DNA of 64,000 nucleotides. Source: Granulosicoccus sp045106195 (GTDB taxonomy: Bacteria; Pseudomonadota; Gammaproteobacteria; Granulosicoccales; Granulosicoccaceae). The position numbers were made by a program, and so were the translations under genes. How positions within the stretch are numbered: the stretch's first letter is position 1; each line of letters begins with the position of its first letter. The notes under the pieces were generated by a model. That model was not told the DNA's origin, searched no databases, and worked only from the letters and a program-made list of their open reading frames with translations. Shown one piece after another: positions 62,624-64,000 of the stretch. The stretch spans positions 248,001 through 312,000 of the forward strand of contig JBGCEH010000009.1 of assembly GCA_045106195.1 (NCBI GenBank), in the 5' to 3' direction.

Positions 62624-63613
62624 CTATTTCAATTCATAATCCACGATGATCGGAATAGTATGTTTGGTATTGACTGGCACATTAGTCAATACACCTTCCC
62701 AATCCCCAGCATAAGGCAAGGCCGTGCCTGAACGAGACGCTCGAGCCCCTACTGTCACCATTTCGGTTGAACTCAACGTTTGCGACGGCACCATCGACAT
62801 CGAATCGTCGAGCAGTACGGTCGTTGGAAAATCCGATATCTGACGACGAGCGACTGCCAGAGGTTGACCGGTCTCCACACCTTCCTTCGCATAGACAAAA
62901 ACGACATCGTCAGGTTCGAAGCTGTCGGTGACTTCTTCATCCAATGAGATCCAAAGCGATAGCACAGGTTTTTCAGGGATGCTGAGCGTAGCTTTTTCAG
63001 GCTCTTCTTCAGGGACACCAATATGTTCAATTAGCGCAATTGAGGCCGCAATTGACCTGTCAACAGCGTCCACAAAGTCGCTTTCCTCACCCATCTCAGC
63101 CTTAAGCACTTTCAGAATAATCAAGGCTGCTTCATGATTACCAATTTGCTGATTGAAATGCGCCATCAACCATAAGCTGGGCTTGTGTCTGATATCGATA
63201 TCAAGGGATCGACTTAAGATTTCAAACGGCTCTCCATCCAGCGATCCGTTGTTTTCTCCAGCCAGCGCTTCTGCATGTCTGACCAGAAGATCCGGGTTAT
63301 CTGGATGATCTTTGCGGGCAGCACGAATAAATTCATCAGCTTCAGCAAACATCTTGTCATTTAGTAGTCGACTCGCCTTGTCTAGAACGATAGTTAACTC
63401 TGTAGAGTTTGAGTCGAGGTGCGATTTCAAGTCACTACTTAACTGATTCATTTCAGACGCTGACAAACGTGTCCCGGAAAATTGAAGCCCACCTTCTTCG
63501 AGCAATACGCTGTTGTCTTCCGGTTTCTTCGCCTCGCTTGCATACAAAAAAGAGGACAAACCGAGCATCGCACAACAAAGTATGACTACTTTTACTATTT
63601 TTTGCCTAACCAC
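62624..63613 (-). CDS. TPR protein with CcmI/CycH-type C-terminal domain
   Basis: The 329-residue protein has an N-terminal signal or anchor (about 8-26), TPR-like helices (about 55-200: AEADEFIRAARKDHPDNPDLLVRHAEAL, LWLMAHFNQQIGNHEAAL) and a C-terminal domain (about 215-328) matching the end of CcmI: VFVYAKEGVETGQPLAVARRQISDFPTTVLLDDSMSM and VTVGARASRSGTA. CcmI presents apocytochrome c to haem lyase. Here the gene is not in a ccm operon but follows a PP2C phosphatase (8-bp overlap), so a cytochrome role is uncertain. Confidence 0.8.
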   Translation of the reverse strand: MVRQKIVKVVILCCAMLGLSSFLYASEAKKPEDNSVLLEEGGLQFSGTRLSASEMNQLSSDLKSHLDSNSTELTIVLDKASRLLNDKMFAEADEFIRAARKDHPDNPDLLVRHAEALAGENNGSLDGEPFEILSRSLDIDIRHKPSLWLMAHFNQQIGNHEAALIILKVLKAEMGEESDFVDAVDRSIAASIALIEHIGVPEEEPEKATLSIPEKPVLSLWISLDEEVTDSFEPDDVVFVYAKEGVETGQPLAVARRQISDFPTTVLLDDSMSMVPSQTLSSTEMVTVGARASRSGTALPYAGDWEGVLTNVPVNTKHTIPIIVDYELK

Positions 63614-64000
63614 GTTTATTCCGAATTTCTGTTATCTGAGTGTCTGTGTTAACGACCGATTCTGTGATGGCATTGCCGTTAACTCGAATAATGATTACTG
63701 AGATATTGTCAGTACCACCGTTTATATTGGCTAAGTCAACAAGCTGCTTACATACAGTCGCAACTGGAAGCTTGCAGTTGTCAGACAAGGATTTCTGCAA
63801 AGTCTTGTCATCGACCAAAGTACTCAAACCATCTGAACAGAGTAAATACATATCACCACTGGTCACATTCTCCAATTTGATGTCAGCAGATAAGTCTTCT
63901 ACCAAACCAACCGCATTTATCAGAATACTCTTTGATGGAGCCATACCATGACCACCAGCGTCAACCCATTCCTGATACAAGGTGTGATCGCGCGTTAACT
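63606..64000 (-). CDS. PP2C-type protein phosphatase, C-terminal part (cut by window edge)
   Basis: The frame is open to the right edge, so the N-terminus lies outside. The visible 131 codons have PP2C motifs: LTRDHTLYQEWVDAG, ILINAVG, GDMYLLCSDGLSTLVDD (metal-binding Asp in CSDGL) and GGTDNISVIII with the late DN metal site. Such phosphatases reverse Hanks-type Ser/Thr kinases; no kinase is visible in the window. Confidence 0.88.
   Translation of the reverse strand, partial: LTRDHTLYQEWVDAGGHGMAPSKSILINAVGLVEDLSADIKLENVTSGDMYLLCSDGLSTLVDDKTLQKSLSDNCKLPVATVCKQLVDLANINGGTDNISVIIIRVNGNAITESVVNTDTQITEIRNKRG

Noticed and set aside
1..64000. tRNA, rRNA, CRISPR arrays, riboswitches and prophage genes
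   Set aside because: I looked for cloverleaf-like conserved arms, regularly spaced repeats and phage structural motifs and saw none that I could support by eye.

Overview
The window is 64 kb of bacterial chromosome. Gene content and style suggest a metabolically versatile, motile, heterotrophic marine-type gammaproteobacterium, possibly Granulosicoccus-like. This is inference only: no rRNA or other marker gene is present. No tRNA, rRNA, CRISPR array, prophage or intact transposase gene was recognised.

Left part (1-16.1 kb). A secreted DUF5060 glycoside-hydrolase-like protein runs off the left edge. Next comes an almost canonical aerobic carbon monoxide dehydrogenase locus on the minus strand, in transcription order coxC-like, coxM, coxS, coxL, coxD, coxE, coxF, coxG. 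CoxL carries the form I active-site loop AYRCSFR. The coxD-coxE junction is interrupted by a 261-bp MITE-like element with TA target duplications; it supplies the coxD stop codon and abuts the coxE start codon. A divergent two-domain molybdopterin-binding/MobA-like protein, which would make the cytosine-dinucleotide Mo cofactor, and a cytoplasmic sulfite-oxidase-family enzyme follow. A membrane-bound class III adenylyl cyclase converges on the latter with no gap.

Middle part (16.1-39 kb). This is a sensory and secretion-like region. It has two methyl-accepting chemotaxis proteins and a tightly overlapping four-gene operon: GAF-HlyD fusion, truncated SecA-like ATPase, mini-HlyD, and GGDEF-GGDEF-EAL c-di-GMP enzyme. 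It also holds an IorAB-type periplasmic molybdo-hydroxylase, an internally deleted cpdB relic, a ProXp-ala type tRNA deacylase, an atypical ExbB/ExbD-like three-gene cluster and a DUF2848 gene. The 893-residue protein at 35946-38627 joins a TIR/nucleoside-deoxyribosyltransferase-like domain, TPRs, a SLOG-like Rossmann domain and a C-terminal cyclic-nucleotide-binding domain. It is the strongest candidate for an undescribed nucleotide-signalling or defence protein.

Right part (39-64 kb). This is catabolic. A complete peptide/nickel-type ABC transporter is followed by an M81 (MlrC-like) peptidase. After a decayed GFA-family gene comes a ten-gene minus-strand operon, tctC-tctB-tctA-aldehyde dehydrogenase-Tm-1-like-hpaF-hpaE-hpaD-hpaG-hpaH. 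It couples tripartite tricarboxylate-type uptake to meta-cleavage of homoprotocatechuate. An IclR regulator and a class III aminotransferase are divergent from it. Then follow a short repeat array resembling an IS21-type terminus, three translationally coupled Gfo/Idh/MocA oxidoreductases, a TPR/CcmI-like protein and the C-terminal part of a PP2C phosphatase cut by the right edge.

Molybdenum hydroxylases (CoxMSL, the IorAB-like pair) and cyclic-nucleotide signalling (cAMP cyclase, c-di-GMP enzyme, cNMP-binding protein) recur through the window.
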